DNA from: Chlorops oryzae
Lineage: Eukaryota > Arthropoda > Insecta > Diptera > Chloropidae
Assembly: GCA_020466095.1 (NCBI GenBank)
Contig: CM035808.1
Span: forward strand, 73,029,188-73,093,187
DNA: 64,000 bases
Reading direction: 5' to 3'
Both the position numbers and the translations under genes were made by a program. The notes under the pieces are model-generated. The model was given only the letters and a program-made list of their open reading frames with translations. It was not told the DNA's origin and made no database searches. Positions 1 through 11,242 of the stretch are shown here, piece by piece (the stretch's first letter is position 1; every line of letters starts with the position of its first letter).

Positions 1-462
1 AGTCTGATTTTTAAGAAGCTTGAGGAGATGCTCTTCATTTTCTCTTACTTGTGTGATCGTGTGTGCCATCCGTTCAGCATATTCAGAGTTCAACACGCCA
101 AACATGGAATGAGCAATATTTCCAACTATATCGATAGCTCCTCGTTTTTGCCTCCGCCCAGACAAGAGTGTGCTGTCCATCACCAGTTCACTTTCTGTGT
201 GCTCAAAATCAGTGACTAGATTTTCGCAAGTACCTTTTTATTTCATCTCTTCGCATAAGCGGCTTAGAGCTACGGTACCGTTTGAAAATGTCACCAATTC
301 GGTCCAAAATCCAGATAAGTCATAGTAAATCAGCAGATTCCATTCCGCGGGTGAAACAACGGCTGATCCGATTCCCTCAAAATGAACTCCCAGTTGTGTT
401 CCAAACTTTGTGTTGGTGATTTGGGCTCCCATCACCAATGGTAGTAGGTTTAGAGCCAACAT
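1..462 (-). pseudogene. BEL env-like glycoprotein gene, N-terminal part, broken
   Basis: The start codon is at 462, followed by a short hydrophobic signal-like segment and an ectodomain-like stretch of about 74 codons ending in an in-frame TAA at 238-240. The same frame then resumes. It contains a basic furin-type cleavage motif (RRQKR) followed by a hydrophobic glycine- and alanine-containing segment resembling the fusion peptide of baculovirus F-type and errantivirus env proteins, then a helical region. The gene is cut by the window edge; the rest is visible in copy B (11243-12681). It starts just past the pol end, as expected for a third ORF. The env assignment rests on gene order, the cleavage motif and the C-terminal membrane anchor in copy B. 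Confidence 0.72.
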
Positions 463-467
463 GACCG

Positions 468-1910
468 TTAAAGCTGTGTGGCATAGTGCAGTTGTTTTTT
501 CTTGGGCACTTCGGGTTCTTCATCAGCTATAAGATCACTTGCAGAAGAGGCCGAGTCGTCTTCGTTAATCGGCAACGGTGCTAGTCTGTCAATCGGCCGC
601 TTGCAATTGCCATTTGCCGTTTTAATGTCTACGACACGAACAATACCATCGTCGCCTTGATGGATTTTAGTAATTTTTCCCAATGGCCACTGTAGAGGAG
701 CTGTGTTGTCCTCCTTGATTATGACCATATCACCTGGCTTAACGTTGATCTTTTGCGTCTTCCACTTGTGCCGATATTGAAGTTCACACAGATATTCTCG
801 TGACCACTGTCTCCAAAACTCCCTTTTGAGCTGAGTGACCAGCCTCCACCTAGAGTAGACTTAGTTTCGCTTGTGTGGATCCTGCATCCACCTGTGCGTT
901 GAGTGCTTCACCGATTAAAAAGTGACCGGGTGTTAGAGCAGCTAGATCATTTGGGTTGTCAGACAGTGGGCTAATGGGTCGTGAGTTAAGGATCCCTTGA
1001 ATTTCTACCACCACAGTCTCGACCTCTTCATAAGTCAAAGACCCTGTCAATACGCTTCTTACCAAGAGGTGCTTTGCTGATTTGACCGCCCACCAAAGTG
1101 TGGTGCTCGCGGTGGTATGCAGTCAAATGTTATACATTTGCTTGTACACTTTCTGATAATTGTGTTGGACGCCGAGTTGCCGTAAATTGCCTCCGAGAGT
1201 TCGTTAAGCTGATTTTTTGCGCCAACGAAATTTGTGGCGTTGTCGCAATATATGTTCTGACAACTGCTTCTTCGGCTAATAAACCGTTTTAGAGCTCCAA
1301 TGAAGGCATCAGTGGTCAGGTCACTAACCAGCTCTAAATGTACAGCCTTTGTGGCAAAGCAGCAGAAGACCACAATATAAGACTTTTGTGGCTTCTTTCC
1401 TCGCACCATGAAGTGTACCCAAAAGGGCCCACAAAAGTCGACTCCTGAGTTTATAAACGGTCGAGCGGGTGTCACGCGAGTTGAAGGCCAGTTTCCCATC
1501 ATTTGGCTGAGTAATTTGGGCCTTGCTCTGCAGCATCGTACACAGTTTTGTACAACTGATCGTGCCAAGGACTTTCCTTTTACTGGCCAAAACCTCTGCT
1601 TGACGTGCACTAGAAGTGCTTGAGGCCCGCAATGCCGATTTCGCATATGAATCATTTGCATTAATAGTTTTGTAATCGGGTCATTGTATGGGATCAACAT
1701 AGGGTGTTTAGCGTCATACGAAAGTTCAGATGCGTTTAGTGGTCCTCCTACTCTTATAATGCCAATAAAGTCCAGAAATGGAGTGAGGTTGCTGAGTGAA
1801 CTCTTTTTACTAATTTCGTTGTGTTTCCTCAGGTGCTTTAAGTCCTCTTTGAAGTCAGCTTGCTGCATTGTGCGAACTATTACCATAAGAACATTTTCTA
1901 GTTCGTTGAC
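468..1910 (-). pseudogene. BEL pol remnant: integrase and DUF5641 domain
   Basis: The long ORF 1059-1886 encodes an integrase. A zinc-binding H-H-C-C N-terminus is visible (HMRNRHCGPQ, then CVRCCRA), followed by the catalytic core with GVDFCGPF, CFATKAVHLELV and CDNATNF. It runs out of frame at HFGG; the sequence continues in another frame at 850-1065 (NSRPISPLSDNPND, TPGHFLIGEAL) and again at 468-728 (PLGKITKIHQGDDGIVRVVD, the DUF5641 domain). There are therefore at least two frameshifts. Nothing upstream matches RT or RNase H, so this is the 3' third of a normal BEL pol. The first codons (TVNELENVL...) lie directly against the gag end, marking an internal deletion. Confidence 0.88.
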
Positions 1911-1913
1911 TGT

Positions 1914-2396
1914 TTACTCAATTTTAGATTGTTGGTTCCGATTTCGTGCATGATTGATGAATCTTTGACGACTCGAATATCTCCTTGTATTGTGGGAAGA
2001 CCTCATTAATGGCTTTGTAGTAATCGTTCTTAAAATACTCATGGTCTTCTGGTGGGCTTGGGACCATTCGAATTTGATTGTCGGATTTTTCAAATGTAGC
2101 CAATGCATCATCCAGTCTTCGTAAGCGTTCTTGAAAGTAGCTTATGGTGTCCTTTCGGGATCAGGATCCTTTTTGAAGTTCCGAATAATATTTTCGATCT
2201 TTCCTCCAGTTTCTTTCTGCTGTTTCACAAGTTCTTCAAAAGTAGCCATCGTGAAATTTAATGCGAATGAGGACCTAGCGTCCTTGTAGGCACGCAAATA
2301 TACGAGTGATTTAGAAGATCGCCTAGTTGATCTTTGCTGATGGAATTGTTCCAAACGTGTCCGAATGAGGCGGCCAGCCTTTCTTACAGTCGCCAA
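1914..2396 (-). pseudogene. BEL gag N-terminal remnant
   Basis: The first 84 codons (2142-2396) begin MATVRKAGRLIRTRLEQFHQ, a basic helical start typical of BEL/Pao gag, ending at a stop after DPERTP. The coding sense continues in another frame at 1914-2111 (HLKNPTIKFEWSQAHQKT). No CCHC knuckle is present because the rest of gag is deleted. The start lies about 90 bases downstream of the primer binding site. Not functional as it stands; an identical copy is at 14133-14615. Confidence 0.75.
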
Positions 2397-2482
2397 ATGA
2401 CCGTTCGTTGTCGCTGAACCACCGCTGCTACAATTAGACCGGATAAAGCTAATTTGTGATCCTGTACTTTGTGACAGAATAA

Positions 2483-2492
2483 GGGGTCACCA
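2483..2492 (-). promoter_or_regulatory. Primer binding site, BEL copy A
   Basis: On the minus strand TGGTGACCCC begins three bases inside the 5' LTR, the usual position for pairing with a tRNA 3' end (GGGGTCACCA). I did not assign the tRNA. Confidence 0.65.
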
Positions 2493-2495
2493 AAA

Positions 2496-3108
2496 TGTTA
2501 GAGAATGGACTCGTTTGCCCAACTCTAGTTTGCTTGAAATTATCGACGATCTCAATTCAGCACATGAACTGATTGAGTGTTAATTTATTTGTCACAACAA
2601 ACGGCACTTGAACCGTGTTGCTTCCTTTCAAATGAAATGAATGGTTTCGTGTTCAAAAGAAAAGTGAAGTTTATTTATTATTATGCTAGCTTATATACAA
2701 TACTTTTGGCTTAGTGATTCTTGGTCACATGTACAGGCACGTTGATGCAGACGCCTGCCGAAGGTGCAATTTGATACACCAAAACAATTTTAGTCCCCTT
2801 TGTCTTGCAATTCCGCTGACTACGCAGACATGTGTATGCACAAACGCAAGAAAGAATTTTGAACAAATAATTTTGCTGTACATAAACAAATTCAAACTCA
2901 AATGACGAAAAGTATACAAAATAAAAAGAAATAAATGCAACCAACGTCTTTTGCTGTACATGCACCATTCAATTTCAAATGACGAAAAGTATAAAAAGAA
3001 ATAAATGCAAGCAACGTATTTTGCTGTACACGCACAAATCCAATTTTAAATGACAAAAGTATACAAAATTATAAGAAAAAGAAATAAGCTGAATGAAATA
3101 TATGAACA
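2496..3108 (-). repeat. BEL 5' LTR, copy A (613 bp)
   Basis: Starts TGTTAGAG and ends ATGAACA on the plus strand, with TGTT...AACA inverted termini as in BEL/Pao. It contains three imperfect internal repeats built on TTTTGCTGTACA and AAATGACGAAAAGTATA (about 2870-3075). It differs from the copy B 5' LTR at about one position. Confidence 0.9.
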
Positions 3109-4329
3109 GGGGGTAAGGACTTTGGAGGATCATAGCTCCTCAATGCCCTCACCCAGCACATCAGTTAAGGTGGCACTCTACGCGGATTTCCGTGATCTTC
3201 TTAGATCCGGAGTTTTATAAAATAACATTAAATGGCTTAGGAGGTACATCACTGCAAAGTGCCCACTGGCCACACCTGTACCCGGTCATAAGGACTAGGG
3301 TTAAACATGTGTATCTGTGTCGGGTATTTTATTGTCAGGCTCTCCTGACTATAACACCTAACTTGTTTACAATAGTTTTCGGGGCACCCTGTATATGTAT
3401 ATATATTAATTTTTTTTTTAGAAATATTAAAAATAATAAATTTAAATGTTTTCCATACTTTTGTATGGAACACACTTTAATTTGCTGACTAAGAGCTTCG
3501 TGGCCAAAGAGAAAACGGTAGTTGAATCAAAAATAAGGAGGGGTGCTACTACATGTTTTTTCTGTCAGAGGTCAGATTTACCCGTCAAATGAGAAAAAGT
3601 TTTTCGTTAAAAAATCGGATATAGTTAGAAAATTTTTTCTGTGTAGAGATAAAGCTTTACACCCAGAGAAAGAAAAATTCATTTTTGAAAAACAGTAAGG
3701 TCCACGAAACATTCTATGTAGCGAGTCGAATTACTTTTTGAGTTTTGACGATTTGAAGTGACGAAAACACAGATTTTCCAAAATATAAGATCCATTCGCA
3801 ATCTTAATTAATTGGGTTAGAAACCTGAAACTTTGCTTGAACACCTCTATAATTATGGCTAATTAATTGAAAATACACCAAAATTAAAATATAAAAAAAA
3901 AAAAAAATTTCACTTTAATCGAAGGTTTAATTTGTCGTATGTGATATGGGCAATTCAACTGAGGAGTTAGCAAACGCCACATACGACAATTGTGTCACTG
4001 TCTTAAATGGCCTAGAAATTAAAAAGTATGTATGACACAACATTCATATAAACTGCATTCTAAAATACATAAATCACTCTATATCTCGACGGAAAATTAA
4101 AAAAATCCACCGTACAGATTTTAATTAATTATCTCTTAAACTTCAAAGACGATTTCCCACAACCTCGAAATTTGTACATACGACACCGGTTTTCTTAGGG
4201 GACGAAATGTCAAGAGCCTCTAACGAGTTTTGAATATTTACATTTTCGATGCGTTTCCTCCAAATTTCAACCTCACTTATCCATGTGTCTGGAAATTTGT
4301 CATGCAAAACACATTCGTATGTTTTGAAC
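3109..4329. other. Pre-insertion flank of the BEL element, no gene seen
   Basis: AT-rich sequence with no supportable coding region, duplicated at 15328-16554. It includes a short hairpin at 3344-3359, a poly-A run near 3892-3907, and a 12-base inverted repeat (TTGTCGTATGTG with CACATACGACAA) around 3931-3990. The GGGGCACCCTGTATA near 3380 resembles a DNA-transposon end, but no partner end was found. Confidence 0.5.
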
Positions 4330-4763
4330 TAGAGATGGGCAACGGGACGGGATTCCCGCAGAAATCCCACCGGTCCCGCAAAATATTGCGGGAACGGGCG
4401 GGATGGGAAGAGTTTAAAAAAGTTGCGGGACGGACGGGAATTTTCATGATCCCGAAAATCCCGCGGGCCCCGAAATATCTTGCGGGTCCCGATATTTTTT
4501 TAAAATCATATAATACTTTATACTTGCAACCAGTGAGAGGGTGTTTTCTACCTCCAGTAGAATACTAGAAGAAAGGCGAACTCGCCTTCTCAGCGAAAAT
4601 TTTGAAAAAATTCTATTTTTAAATAAAAATGTATGTATAAAAGAATAATTAAGATATTATTTTTAACAAGTATTTACATCGAAAAGATACAAAAATTGTT
4701 ATACCAACGAGCTTCCTAAAGGAAAAGTTGTACAAATAAAGTTTAAAACGCATAAGAATCTGG
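4330..4763. mobile_element. hAT-type MITE, truncated by the duplication junction
   Basis: The left end TAGAGATGGGC is preceded by TTTTGAAC (4322-4329), the same 8-bp target duplication that brackets the intact copy at 16555-17167. The right third of the element is missing: after 4763 the sequence changes to unrelated T-rich DNA. Confidence 0.85.
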
Positions 4764-5279
4764 TTTTTTTTTTCACACGAATAAATCTTTTTTATTTAAA
4801 ATTAACATAAAAAAATGTTTCTTAAAAAAAATTTTTTTTTGTTACGATGAGATAACACAACAACTTTTTACTGCGCAAATTTCATATATAAATCATCGTA
4901 TATCCACAAAATATGGATATACGATGTTATAACGCGTAGAAACTATCATTTCAAAGGATATACAATTATTTAGCTCACAAATATCTCGTAAACTATATGG
5001 TATAGCAACCTGGAGACTCGACAGATGGATAGATCTTGAAAAAGTACGCGGGAAAACGTGCTTATCTCAAATTTTTTGATTTTGTGATATACGAGGAGAT
5101 AACTCCGGGACGACGATATGTAAGTTTTTTAAGGTAACGCTCCGATGATGATACGCGGAGCGTATCAGAAAGCGAAGGTGACTTCAGTGGCACCTCCGCT
5201 CCCCTGATGACAGCGGAGAGCACTCCTCCTGGATCAAGTGGCTTGGGATTCATAATTTCTTGTCCCAAAATGGCCTCGA
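4764..5279. other. Sequence right of the duplication junction, no recognised gene
   Basis: Begins with a T-rich run and AT-rich DNA containing a perfect hairpin (4894-4926). A minus-strand open stretch at 5062-5268 has no recognisable family. If the duplication is tandem, this is the left end of the repeated unit, so the same sequence should occur about 12.2 kb further left, outside the window. Confidence 0.4.
4894..4926. repeat. Perfect 13-bp hairpin
   Basis: The arms CATCGTATATCCA and TGGATATACGATG are separated by seven bases. No T-run follows that would suggest a pol III terminator. Its function is unknown. Confidence 0.8.
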
Positions 5280-5999
5280 TTAGCTCGTGGAGCGGCTGTT
5301 GATTGACAGATTATAGAATGCGGTACGACGTTTTTTGATGAACTTCTTCGCCGCAGAGATCCACCGTGGTAGCGGGTGGATAATTGGGGAACTCCTCTTT
5401 TTCCCGAAATGATTTGAGCAACTCGTGAAGTAACTCATGATTGCCTCCGGAAGAGACGTGCGTCGTAAACGCTTCCATGGTTTTGCTCGCGATGGGCCCA
5501 CTCAAAAGCCATCCAATTGGAGAATATGGTGCAAGAAAACTGCCTTCGATATTTATTTTGACTCAAAAAGATAACGATGTAGGCAGAACATAGAAGCCGA
5601 TGGTCGTTCGAATTCGGTCAGGAGTCATAAAATGCAGATCGGCGAGCTCAAGCGATGAAAGTTTGGTAGGATCCCGATTGGAGTCCCTTTTGGCTATAAG
5701 CCGGTTTGTCAGGTTTGGAAGTAGAATGGCGTTGATCTCACGCTTGCACGCGGAGCGTGGAGAGGCGCGAGTGAGCGTGCACTTCCTTTTCGCTACTTGA
5801 GTGCATAATTTTTGCGATGTTGGTAAATTCAACTGCTGTTGCAATTGCTCAGTAATAAATATCCGTTGCGAGCCCTGATCCAAGAGTGAGATATGTGCGT
5901 TGGCCGTGCGCAAAAGCACCTGATTTTGGCTGTCGGAGACGTGTGCGTGTGCCGGTTACGTCGGGGGGATGCTCACGGAGTTCGAAATCTTCGGTTGCA
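5280..5999 (-). pseudogene. BEL/Pao protease and start of pol, truncated
   Basis: Residues from the 5563-5919 reading frame include LLDQGSQRIFIT, the aspartyl-protease-like motif of Pao elements with D-Q-G in place of the usual D-S/T-G, and later INAILLPNLTNRL and LSSLELADLHFMTPDRI, typical of this protease family. After a frame change, IGWLLSGPI and the EEFPN...DLCGEEV linker (5311-5530) lead towards RT, but the coding sense ends near 5280. RT, RNase H and integrase are missing. Confidence 0.72.
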
Positions 6000-6776
6000 C
6001 AATAAAATGCGCCGGTTGGCTCGTCGGAGACATGCCCATCTCCGGGGGAGATGTCAATGGGGCTGAAGAAACTTAGCCATCCGGTTTTGCAGTAGCATTT
6101 GGAAAATGCAGCAAGGTATGATGTCGTTGTTGGCACTACATGCAGCGATAGGTACCATTGCACTTTGCCTTTAGATGAACGGCCGAGAGACAGTTCATAC
6201 TTCGATTATGCTGCGAAACAGCTTGAACACGTTCGTTGACCGACATTTGAAGAAATTTTTCACATTGACGCAGAGGATGGTTGTCGCTGCATAAAATACA
6301 CGGTTCCGCACTTCGATCTTGAGTAAGAGGCTTGTGTTTTGAAGAATCCATTTGGTTGAAGGCTGCAGATGGAGCTTTAAAATGTATGAATTTGGAATGA
6401 CACTCAAGAGCTTTACAGCCGCGTCTGATGACAGCATTAATTTCTTCCCAGGACGGAGGCTCTTGATGTAAAGAACATGATTGCGTTGAGGGAGCATATA
6501 TTTTTTCCCATAGCATATTGCGGAGTTGTGCTCTGGCTATTACTTGTTGATATTTGTCCAAAGCGGTCCGAGCACGTGCGACGACTCCAACACTCCATGC
6601 ACCTCTTTCACAAGCTACACTGAAGGCATTGTTGACGCGTTGCCAAGCGGTCTTGATGTCCTCCGCAACGATCTCCAGCAGCGACTCCTTCGAAGTCCCT
6701 GGATCACAATCAGCCGCATAAAGGCACAAGCCCTTGAGATTTTCTAGCTCGAAGTTGAAATTCTAATTGGATGCCA
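6000..6776 (-). pseudogene. BEL/Pao gag with zinc knuckle
   Basis: The likely start ATG is at 6774-6776, but codon 5 is TAG, so the natural start is separated from the 197-codon open stretch 6136-6729. That stretch contains a typical Pao gag body (PSWEEINAVIRRGCKALE) and a knuckle region with CILCSDNHPLRQC and a second C-rich unit. The reading sense continues past 6136 in another frame to a QRHHTLLHFPN-like end that matches element D. Virion structural and RNA-binding role by family. Confidence 0.75.
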
Positions 6777-6789
6777 TGATGATCGCAGA

Positions 6790-9700
6790 AAATTATTGCG
6801 AAATCGAGATTGCAGCAATGTGTCGTAGTTTCGTTAAATTGTATAGCGACGACCACTGCCTGTTGTAGAGCACTTGAAAATTAAGTATTTACTTTTCGCA
6901 ATCGATGTTATTTGATCGACTCCGTAAGATTTGAGGTAGAACCAATTTTCGGTCAAGGCCTGTCGTAGCGCACTGATTATGGACTCTCCCTTTCGCAAAA
7001 TCCCGCAAACTTCCTGCAACCCCAAATTCAATGAATGAAATCAAATCGTTTGAATATATTAAAGAAAATCGCAAAAACTTCCAGATTCGAGTATGTTTAT
7101 TTGTTGCCAAAAATTTCGAATAAGAATTTCAAATTTCGATCAAAGCAATGTCATGCATAAACGTTGGCGGAGCGCAAGCATCGCAGCATATATTAATGTG
7201 ATGTTGTATTCCTATATGCACAGGGATCAAACAGTGGTGCCAACATACAAACACGCCTTGCAAGTCTTATTGCCCTTGTCTCGACAATGCACGCTCGATC
7301 GGTGTATGTTCGATGTTCGATGTGCGCTCACTACTGCTTAACGCAAATTTCGGCACACGATGCCGAAACTGCCCTACGCAATAAGTATGGTTGTATGAAT
7401 ATACATATATCTGCACGCATGAACACCAATGGCGGTTGATATATGGAGCAAAGAAAGAAAACCGAATCACAGACTTTCAGAGAACCGAAAAAGAAAAAAA
7501 AAACAATTCGCTAGCCGGGCGACTCCCTCTTCGCTCTCAACTGAAAGGAACGAGGAAACGAAAATTGGACTTCGAGCTGCTATTAATTTGTTGTTGTCAC
7601 TCTACTTGCCTTCCATAAATAACGACCGATCACACCTGCTGGCAAACGGATACGCTGCCAATTTGTAGTTCTAATTCAGAGAGAGACAGAGTCTGTCAAC
7701 GATTTTAATGCACACGCTTCAGGTGTTCTTGAACTGTGATTCGATGCCCTTGAGAATGCAACAGGAGTGCGGTTCAAGGTCTTGCAACGTGGTACTCGTG
7801 GACGGACTATCTGCACTGAATTGTCAACCGGAGCTGGTTCCAGGCTCCTGGCACGGAATCGGCAAATGTACAATTCACCCTCGTCGAGGAAAATCAAATA
7901 GGGAAAGAAAGCGGCACGTACCTTGAGCTCTTCGTAGGACGGTGGGATCGCTGCGCTCCAATCCTGGGATGGTAGGTGATGTGTTCGCGGTGACCGGTAG
8001 TATATGGAGTTGATTGTTGGCTTTTTATAATTAACGCGGTGAGTCTTCGCGTTTAGAAGTTTGAAAAACAGAAAAATTAAAAAAAAGGTTTTTGGCTTCC
8101 TGCCGTATTAATCGTTCATATTAGTTCATTTATAAGCTTATATATATAAAAAAAATGTAAAACACTTCGGCTTCTTGCCGTACTTATATTTCAACGAGAA
8201 TATGCACACGGTTTTTTTTGTCTTATTTTGAGTTAAGTAAGTGTCGGTTTTTTGAATCGTGTCGATCGCGTTGTGTCTATAGAGAGAGTGAATATTCGCT
8301 GTCGCTCCACGGGTTGAACAACCGAGTTCGCTACTTTTATCTCGGAAGTAATGAGTAATTAATGTATTCGCCGTGGATTAGTCGGAGTTTACGCGGCGCG
8401 ACAGCAATTTCGAACAACTACTATGTACGTTTATACGCCAGCTAATCACGAGCAGTAAAATCACCGTTTTTACGACAATCCAGGATCAAGATGAAGAATT
8501 TTTTTCGTGCTACAAGACTAAAATAAAACGAAATGATAGCACATATACGAAAACATATGATTTTAGTTTCTGTAATTTTCCATCACTAAAGGTGCTCTGA
8601 CACAATACGTATCGAGCAATATGACCTGTCAACTTTCATTTCGTATTCCTGTCAAATTTGGATTGGAACATGCATGGTCTTTTTTGCACTCACACGACAC
8701 ATTTATGTCATGTCGATTAATTCCTTTGCTTTTATATTATCAATTAATTCAAAAGCAAACTATATTAACCTTTGCTGACACCATTTCGGGAAATTTTTAG
8801 TGTCAAAACAAAATAGCTATTAGTGGGACTCATGCAGCTTCGCAAATTGTGGGAAATGAGAAATTCGTCACACATCTGTCAAAATTTATATGAAAATTTA
8901 CGATGGGAAAAGTTGCGAAGGCATTTTCGAAGCTGCATGAGTATCACTATTTTCGTATGTGCACACATACGATTATCAAATAAGTTTAAAAATCGAATAA
9001 AGGAAGATGCACTGCCATTTGGCTTGGTCAAATAGCTTGCTGTCACGGCGTTGTGCTTTGGCTTTCATTATCGCTTCGCAGGCGAAGCAATCTGCGAAGC
9101 ACGCGCTTCGCCATACAAATTTTTGACAACCTGAAGCACTATCTTTACTTGCATCAGTTCGGAGCAAGTAGCGGAGCAAGTTCAATTAGCTATCAGCCCT
9201 GCTTGTTATCGAAAATAATCGGAAATAGTGGGAAATAAATGACAGACAGAAAGAAAAATAAACAAACCGGGTTGAAAAATGCATTCTTTAAAAATAAACT
9301 ATGCATAAAAATTAGATTATGCTTTATGTCCATTCCGCAACAACCAAGTTTTTTGCTAACGATAAACAAAAAGCCAGTCAAAACAAAGGAGTGCTGCCAA
9401 CTGTTAGCAACAGAAAGTGCAAAAAAAAATATGTTGGCATCACTGGTACGAAGCAAGATTGCACCGTGAGAACGGGTAAATCTGCATCTAGCTTCAGATA
9501 GCCAAAATTCCGTTGAGAAAAACCCAAAGTTTAGGCGAAGTGCAGTGTGGAGTGCACGCCGCGTTGGCGACACCTTTTTTTCGATAACTTAAACTTGATT
9601 CGGAACACATTTAAAACCCACAACAGCAACAACCACCACAGCAGCAGCAACAGTAACCAACGCAGATGCAAAATCTGTGTGATCCGATCCGTCTGACGCC

Positions 9701-9840
9701 GCCGTTATCCCAGGTACGTGATTAATTCGCATTATTTAATCTGGTTTTCAGTCGATTTCCCTTTGCCCCATTTGGGTCGCAAGACCATGAAATCCTCACG
9801 GGCACAAACATTGGCGATTCTGTTTTCTTATCTTATTATG
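6790..9840. other. About 3 kb without a supportable gene
   Basis: Mixed sequence. 7676-7990 has a weak minus-strand open stretch followed upstream by CTCAAG then GTACGTG (minus strand), which looks like a splice donor, but no family is recognisable. 8090-8450 may be LTR or leader of element C. 8816-8955 is an inverted repeat. 9050-9110 is rich in GCTTCGC/GCGAAGC inverted motifs. 9615-9665 is CAG/CAA-rich low complexity. Confidence 0.4.
8829..8941. repeat. Short inverted repeat, possible small MITE
   Basis: CTCATGCAGCTTCG at 8829-8842 is the exact inverse of 8928-8941, and the match extends imperfectly outward (ATTAGTGGGA versus ATAGTGATA in inverse). The spacing is about 85 bases. No target duplication was established. 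Confidence 0.55.
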
Positions 9841-9856
9841 TGTCTTATTATCATCG

Positions 9857-10389
9857 ATGCATGACGATGGTGCTATCAGTGCAAGCGGCAAACCAGAAAT
9901 AATAGAATTTTACAATGAAACCAAAGGAGGAGGGGACGTTATGGATCAGTTGCTAGGAGAAAATACTTGCCAAAGGCAGACAAAACGATGCCCATTATCG
10001 CTATTTTTCAATATGATTGATTTGACGGCTTTGGCAGCGTACATAATATATTTTGAAAATAACACAAACATCCAATACACTAAGATGAGGCGTAGACGGT
10101 TTCTTCGCCAGCTTGCCAAAGAACTATGCAATTCAACACGAAACTTGGCAAAGCGAGCTTCATAACAACGGCTTTAGAAGAACGAGTTGACGCTACACCA
10201 TCAAAGTCGGCAGCTGCTGGTAGGCAGGAAAAGAAACCCCAGGTGGGAAGCTGCTACCTATGTTATGTCCATGACGAGCGCAGAAGACGCACCCGTAACT
10301 TGTGCTCTTCATGTAAACGGCCAATATGTTTGCAGCCTTCAAGCAGCTTCTTTTTATGCGAAATTTGCAATAATAATAACAAAAATTAA
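9857..10389 (+). pseudogene. piggyBac transposase C-terminal remnant
   Basis: The first frame (9857-10165) reads KPEIIEFYNETKGGGDVMDQ and then FFNMIDLTALAAYIIYF, the conserved end of the piggyBac DDE domain. A frame change near 10126-10165 continues it into a cysteine-rich end (CYLC, CSSCKRPIC, CEIC), the C-terminal zinc-binding domain of piggyBac transposases. Only about the last third remains; no terminal repeats or TTAA sites were found. BEL copy B sits about 20 bases after its stop codon. Confidence 0.85.
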
Positions 10390-10410
10390 ATAACTTCACG
10401 TTTATGGGGG

Positions 10411-11023
10411 TGTTAAAGACTGGACTCGTTTGCCCAACTCTAGTTTGCTTGAAATTATCGACTATCTTAATTCAGCACATGAACTGATTGAGTGTTAGTT
10501 TATTTGTCACAACAAACGGCACTTGAACCGTGTTGCTTCCTTTCAAATGAAATGAATGGTTTCATGTTCAAAAGAAAAGTGAAGTCTATTGATCATAATG
10601 CTAGCTTATATACAATATTTTTGGCTTAGTGATTCTTGGTCACATGTACAGGCACGTTGATGCAGACGCCTGCCGAAGGTGCAATTTGATACACCAAAAC
10701 AATTTTAGTCCCCTTTGTCTTGCAATTCCGCTGACTACGCAGGCATGTGTATGCACAAACGCAAGGAAGAATTTTGAACAAATTATTTTGCTGTACATAA
10801 ACAAGTTCAAACTCAAATGACGAAGAGTATACAAAATAAAAAGAAATGAATGCAACCAACGTCTTTTGCTGTACATGCACCACTCATTTTCAAATGACGA
10901 AAAGTATAAAAAGAAATAAATGCTAGCAACTTATTTTGCTGTACATGCACAAATTCAATTTTAAATGACAAAAGTATACAAAATGATAAGAAAAAGAAAT
11001 AAGCTGAATGAAATATATGAACA
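10411..11023 (-). repeat. BEL 3' LTR, copy B
   Basis: TGTTAAAG...ATGAACA, 613 bp, the same length as the 5' LTR. The purine-rich stretch required before a 3' LTR would be the inverse of 11024-11033 (GGGAGCA on the minus strand). Confidence 0.92.
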
Positions 11024-11242
11024 TGCTCCCGCTGTTGAGCGTAGCTCAAACGTCTGAGCCGCGGTTGATGTTGAGATAAGTGAGTCCGGCCGTTGTTTAT
11101 ATTTTGAATGTTGATAAATTCTTCTGTGTTGTTGCTGGAAATACTTTGATGCTGGTTTTGTTATGAATTTTCTTCTGGAGATCGTTTAGATGTGTACAGT
11201 GAAATCTGCTGCTGGAGTAGTTTCACTGGCGAGATTTAGTTT

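Larger units (their letters stand above)
1..3108 (-). mobile_element. BEL/Pao LTR retrotransposon, copy A (3' end outside window)
   Basis: Minus-strand element. Reading right to left it has a 5' LTR (2496-3108), a primer binding site, a gag start, integrase with the DUF5641 C-terminal domain, and an env-like gene that runs off the left edge. Protease, RT and RNase H are absent: gag passes directly into the region just before integrase near 1910. All its frame breaks are shared with copy B, so they predate the duplication. It is flanked on the right by the same GGGGG as copy B. Confidence 0.88.
1..4763. repeat. Left copy of a near-identical segmental duplication
   Basis: Matches 12220-16988 base for base except for a handful of differences that I could find by eye: single substitutions near 1423, 1993, 3070 and 3149, one near 4100, and small indels in TA and poly-A runs. 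The offset is 12219, rising to 12225 after the indels. Identity stops abruptly after base 4763, inside a hAT-type MITE that is complete in the right copy. That makes 4763/4764 the novel junction of a probable head-to-tail duplication with a unit of about 12.2 kb. The left end lies outside the window. Uncollapsed haplotypes in the assembly are the main alternative. Confidence 0.9.
5280..6790 (-). mobile_element. Second BEL/Pao family remnant (element C)
   Basis: Minus-strand gag and protease of a family different from copies A and B, and related to element D at 52268-55977. It keeps gag and the protease-to-RT linker but stops near 5280, before any RT motif. LTRs were not identified with confidence; 6790-8530 may include its 5' leader and LTR. 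Confidence 0.75.

Noticed and set aside
4230..4568. 112-codon open stretch repeated at 16455-16793
   Set aside because: Runs across the border of the hAT-type MITE; repeated only because the DNA is duplicated.
5062..5268. Minus-strand open stretch of 68 codons as a host exon
   Set aside because: No recognisable motif, no convincing splice sites and no continuation on either side.
7676..7990. Possible exon with a GTACGTG donor
   Set aside because: Isolated donor-like motif; no matching acceptor or family similarity.
9193..9573. 126-codon minus-strand open stretch with hydrophobic runs
   Set aside because: Arises from A/T-rich sequence on the opposite strand; no homology or context support.
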